Shown piece by piece: positions 5,082 through 7,018 of a stretch of DNA of 7,018 nucleotides (position 1 is the stretch's first letter; each line of letters begins with the position of its first letter). The position numbers were made by a program, and so were the translations under genes. This DNA is from Euryarchaeota archaeon UBA439. Its GTDB lineage: Archaea; Thermoplasmatota; Poseidoniia; Poseidoniales; Thalassarchaeaceae. The stretch covers positions 1 to 7,018 of the forward strand of contig DANB01000008.1 of NCBI GenBank assembly GCA_002497245.1, given 5' to 3'. Below the pieces are notes generated by a model, which made no database searches, was not told the DNA's origin, and was given only the letters and a program-made list of their open reading frames with translations.

Positions 5082-6929
5082 ATGCCAGTTAGGCGCGCCA
5101 ATCCAGAGGTTACCGGAGTGGACCCTTACAGGCGTTTATCTGCATCTCAAGTAATTACTTGGAATAACTGTCCTCGATTATGGTATTATTCTTACATCCC
5201 TAAACTGAAGAGCCCATTGCCTCCTCAGATACTAAGAGGAAACGCTGTAGAAGATTGTATCTCTAGGGTACTCCGTGAGTCCCCTGTCCTAATTTCTCCT
5301 TCGGATGATAATTTGCTAGTATCTCCTGTAAATGAAGATGGCTCGATATCATATGATTCCGAGACTGGATGGAGAAGCCCCGAATTAAAAGCAAGGAATA
5401 AGGATTCATGGCCAGTAAATCGAGAAGAATTAGAAGAATGGGCATTATCACGTGTAAAAGTGCATTTCGATTACTGTTGGCAGAACGCCATTTCAGACTG
5501 GGAATCAAGTCCAAATCGAGTAGGAAAATCTGAAGACATAGATCCTCAAGAGGGTATGCAAATGATAGAGGCTGGTATCAGATTACATTTAGATCAAGTT
5601 GAGTTATGCTTGAATCAAAATGGAGGACCTAACCTAGAGGGCTGGAGGATTGGCCGATATCGTCCTGAATGGCCATCACCTGACGGTTTTCCCAAGAATT
5701 GGATTTCTCCTCATCCATGCGCTCAAATAAGTAACTCTCCTATTTCATGGGTTGAGGCTTGGGAAATATCTCGTCCTTGGTTTGTAGATCCTGATGCTTC
5801 AAATTTTTCAGAGACCACTTGTCATCCTGATGACTGGTTCCAAGGAGAATACGATCTAGTTTATCGTTGGAATGGCAGAATCAGAATTGTTGATTTGAAG
5901 GCATCTATAGGAAAGGGTGATCGTTCAGGAGGTTATATCGAACAATTAAGACTCTACTCTTGGTTATGGTGGGAAACACATTCCAGAAATAATGAGGTAG
6001 AAGCATTGGAAATCTGGTACTTAGGCCCTGGTACCATAAAACAAGTTCCTTTACCTAGTGTAGAAGAAATGTCTCAATTCAATATAGATTTAGAGAATTT
6101 ATATCAAAATTTACATAACAAGGATTCTATAGATATTTCCGATTTCCCTCCAAATCCTTCTCCACTAAGATATTTTGATGTTGGAGGAATTCCATCTGAA
6201 GTTGCTGTTGATCCTGACCCCAAGGCACGGTGTAATCGATGTGATCTCCGAGGAATTTGTGAAAATAGCAATTATGAATTAATTTTGCCTTCAGAAAAAA
6301 GACTTGAAAGATTCTCTCATGCTTGGCCAATCACTCCCATGAGTAAAATTAAGACTAGGCACACAGTTATTGGAGAAGTTAGGGAGTTGAACGGCCCTAC
6401 ACTCAAATCTGATGGTAGTGTTGAATTGACATTCAGGTTAGTTGACGGTTATGAGAGGGCTAAGGTAAGGACGCATCGTCAAGGCGGATTAAAAAATGTC
6501 TCTCGTTCTATTCAAAATGATGTGCGAATTAAGATTGAAAAAGCATTACCCTCAATATGGAGAAGCGAGTTAGTGATTGATTTAGATTCAGAATCTAGAA
6601 TTTCTATCGCCGAAGATGAAGAGATTTCTGAAATGATTGATATAGAAACTAGAGTGAACGTAGTTGGTAGAATCTGGTCAATTAATGCCTTTCCAAATGG
6701 AAAAGGAATCTCTCGTTGGTCTATCACTTTGGTTGATAGTAGTGGTTCAGTTGGTGTTGTGGCATTCAAGCAATTTATTCCTGTTGTTGCAGCAGGGTTA
6801 TCTAGAGGAGATGAAATTGCAATTTTAAATGGCGAGATTGGTGAATTTGCTGGGCAAAAACAGGTACGTTTAGGCCCGGGTGCCCGAGTAGTTCTCTTGA
6901 AAAGCTCCGAAGATTTGAGGCCTTTTTAG
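5082..6929 (+). CDS. Cas4/RecB-type Fe-S PD-(D/E)XK nuclease fused to C-terminal OB-fold region
   Basis: Predicted DNA nuclease of 615 residues. LSASQVITWNNCPRLWYY (19-36) is the usual opening of RecB/Cas4/AddB-like PD-(D/E)XK domains and supplies Cys30. GEYDLVY carries Asp258, IVDLKAS gives Asp271 and Lys273 (the D-x-K core), and QLRLY (288-292) is the QxxxY motif. Cys384, Cys387 and Cys393 form a CX2CX5C group which, with Cys30, should hold a 4Fe-4S cluster as in Cas4, AddB and Dna2. About 200 residues separate motif I from Asp258, far more than in Cas4, and the motif I His is absent (RGNAVEDC, 52-59). From about 426 the pattern changes to beta-rich: a possible first OB fold (428-510) and a clearer RPA-like one (525-606; VNVVGRIWSI, WSITLVDSSGSVGVVAF, GDEIAILNG). 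No helicase domain is present. ATG 5082 fits the TATA spacing. Nuclease class is confident; the OB assignment is moderate and the biological role (DNA repair or replication processing) is inferred. Confidence 0.88.
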   Translation: MPVRRANPEVTGVDPYRRLSASQVITWNNCPRLWYYSYIPKLKSPLPPQILRGNAVEDCISRVLRESPVLISPSDDNLLVSPVNEDGSISYDSETGWRSPELKARNKDSWPVNREELEEWALSRVKVHFDYCWQNAISDWESSPNRVGKSEDIDPQEGMQMIEAGIRLHLDQVELCLNQNGGPNLEGWRIGRYRPEWPSPDGFPKNWISPHPCAQISNSPISWVEAWEISRPWFVDPDASNFSETTCHPDDWFQGEYDLVYRWNGRIRIVDLKASIGKGDRSGGYIEQLRLYSWLWWETHSRNNEVEALEIWYLGPGTIKQVPLPSVEEMSQFNIDLENLYQNLHNKDSIDISDFPPNPSPLRYFDVGGIPSEVAVDPDPKARCNRCDLRGICENSNYELILPSEKRLERFSHAWPITPMSKIKTRHTVIGEVRELNGPTLKSDGSVELTFRLVDGYERAKVRTHRQGGLKNVSRSIQNDVRIKIEKALPSIWRSELVIDLDSESRISIAEDEEISEMIDIETRVNVVGRIWSINAFPNGKGISRWSITLVDSSGSVGVVAFKQFIPVVAAGLSRGDEIAILNGEIGEFAGQKQVRLGPGARVVLLKSSEDLRPF

Positions 6930-6938
6930 AGATTAATT

Positions 6939-6964
6939 ATTCCTATTGAGGAATGTAATCATTC
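6939..6964. other. Two overlapping hairpins in the convergent nuclease/tRNA gap
   Basis: ATTCCT-ATTG-AGGAAT (6939-6954) is a perfect 6-bp stem with a 4-nt loop. GAATG-TAAT-CATTC (6951-6964) is a perfect 5-bp stem that reuses GAAT from the first, so only one can form at a time. They lie between the nuclease stop and the 3' end of the oppositely oriented tRNA gene, where transcription from both sides should end. No long T tract follows on either strand, so calling this a terminator is tentative. The rest of the 65-nt gap shows nothing recognisable. Confidence 0.35.
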
Positions 6965-6994
6965 TATGCTTATCAATATGTGTTAACTACAATT

Positions 6995-7018
6995 TGGCGC
7001 CGAGAGAGGGATTTGAAC
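6995..7018 (-). tRNA. tRNA 3' portion with encoded CCA, cut by window edge
   Basis: Read on the minus strand, the last 24 nt give a T-loop GTTCAAATC, the 3' side of the T stem (CCCTC), the 3' acceptor strand TCTCGGC, discriminator G73 and an encoded CCA. This is the canonical end of a tRNA from position 53 to 76. The 5' part, including the anticodon, lies outside the window, so the isotype cannot be read. The predicted 5' acceptor strand would be GCCGAGA. Together with G73, that resembles archaeal serine tRNAs among others, but this is only a guess. The gene converges on the nuclease gene with a 65-nt gap. Confidence 0.86.

Noticed and set aside
5263..5514. Minus-strand open frames inside the nuclease gene (also 6127-6330 and 6512-6769)
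   Set aside because: All are antisense to the coherent 615-residue reading frame and have no domain or promoter of their own.
5082..6929. Calling the nuclease Cas4 of a CRISPR system
   Set aside because: No CRISPR repeats or other cas genes are visible, the protein is about three times the length of Cas4, and it has an OB-like C-terminal region.

Overview
The window is AT-rich and gene-dense and carries six genes: five protein-coding regions that are complete or nearly so, plus one DEAD-box helicase cut by the left edge. It ends inside a tRNA gene. The gene content suggests an archaeon, most likely a marine Thermoplasmatota (MGII/MGIII-like): a PdxT-type pyridoxal phosphate (PLP) synthase subunit, a radical SAM protein resembling the archaeal COG2108-type family, a possible TATA box about 26 bp before an ATG (leaderless style), and frequent GTG/TTG starts. 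The lineage is an inference from gene style, not from a marker gene.

Layout. The left half is on the minus strand. Reading right to left it carries serC (3190-2096), deoC (start at 2118 or more likely 2091, end 1384) and a DEAD-box RNA helicase (start GTG at 1316, running off the left edge). serC and deoC are essentially contiguous. The helicase follows after 67 nt and may have its own promoter. The right half is on the plus strand. pdxT (3281-3883) is divergent from serC across a 90-bp gap, and its stop overlaps the start of the radical SAM gene (3880-5022) by 4 nt. After 59 nt holding a TATA-like box and a short palindrome comes a 615-aa protein (5082-6929). It joins a Cas4/RecB-type iron-sulfur PD-(D/E)XK nuclease domain to a C-terminal region that reads as one or two OB folds. 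The final 24 nt are the 3' end of a tRNA on the minus strand with an encoded CCA. No gene-free stretch exceeds 90 nt.

How the genes may work together. PdxT releases ammonia from glutamine for PLP synthesis, and divergent SerC is a PLP enzyme that makes phosphoserine, so the serC/pdxT pair is metabolically coherent. DeoC splits deoxyribose 5-phosphate to glyceraldehyde 3-phosphate, which is also a PdxS substrate; that link is speculative. The radical SAM protein has no assigned reaction but is translationally coupled to PdxT. The nuclease-OB protein is the most likely under-described system here: a helicase-less protein that looks built to bind and cut single-stranded or processed DNA.
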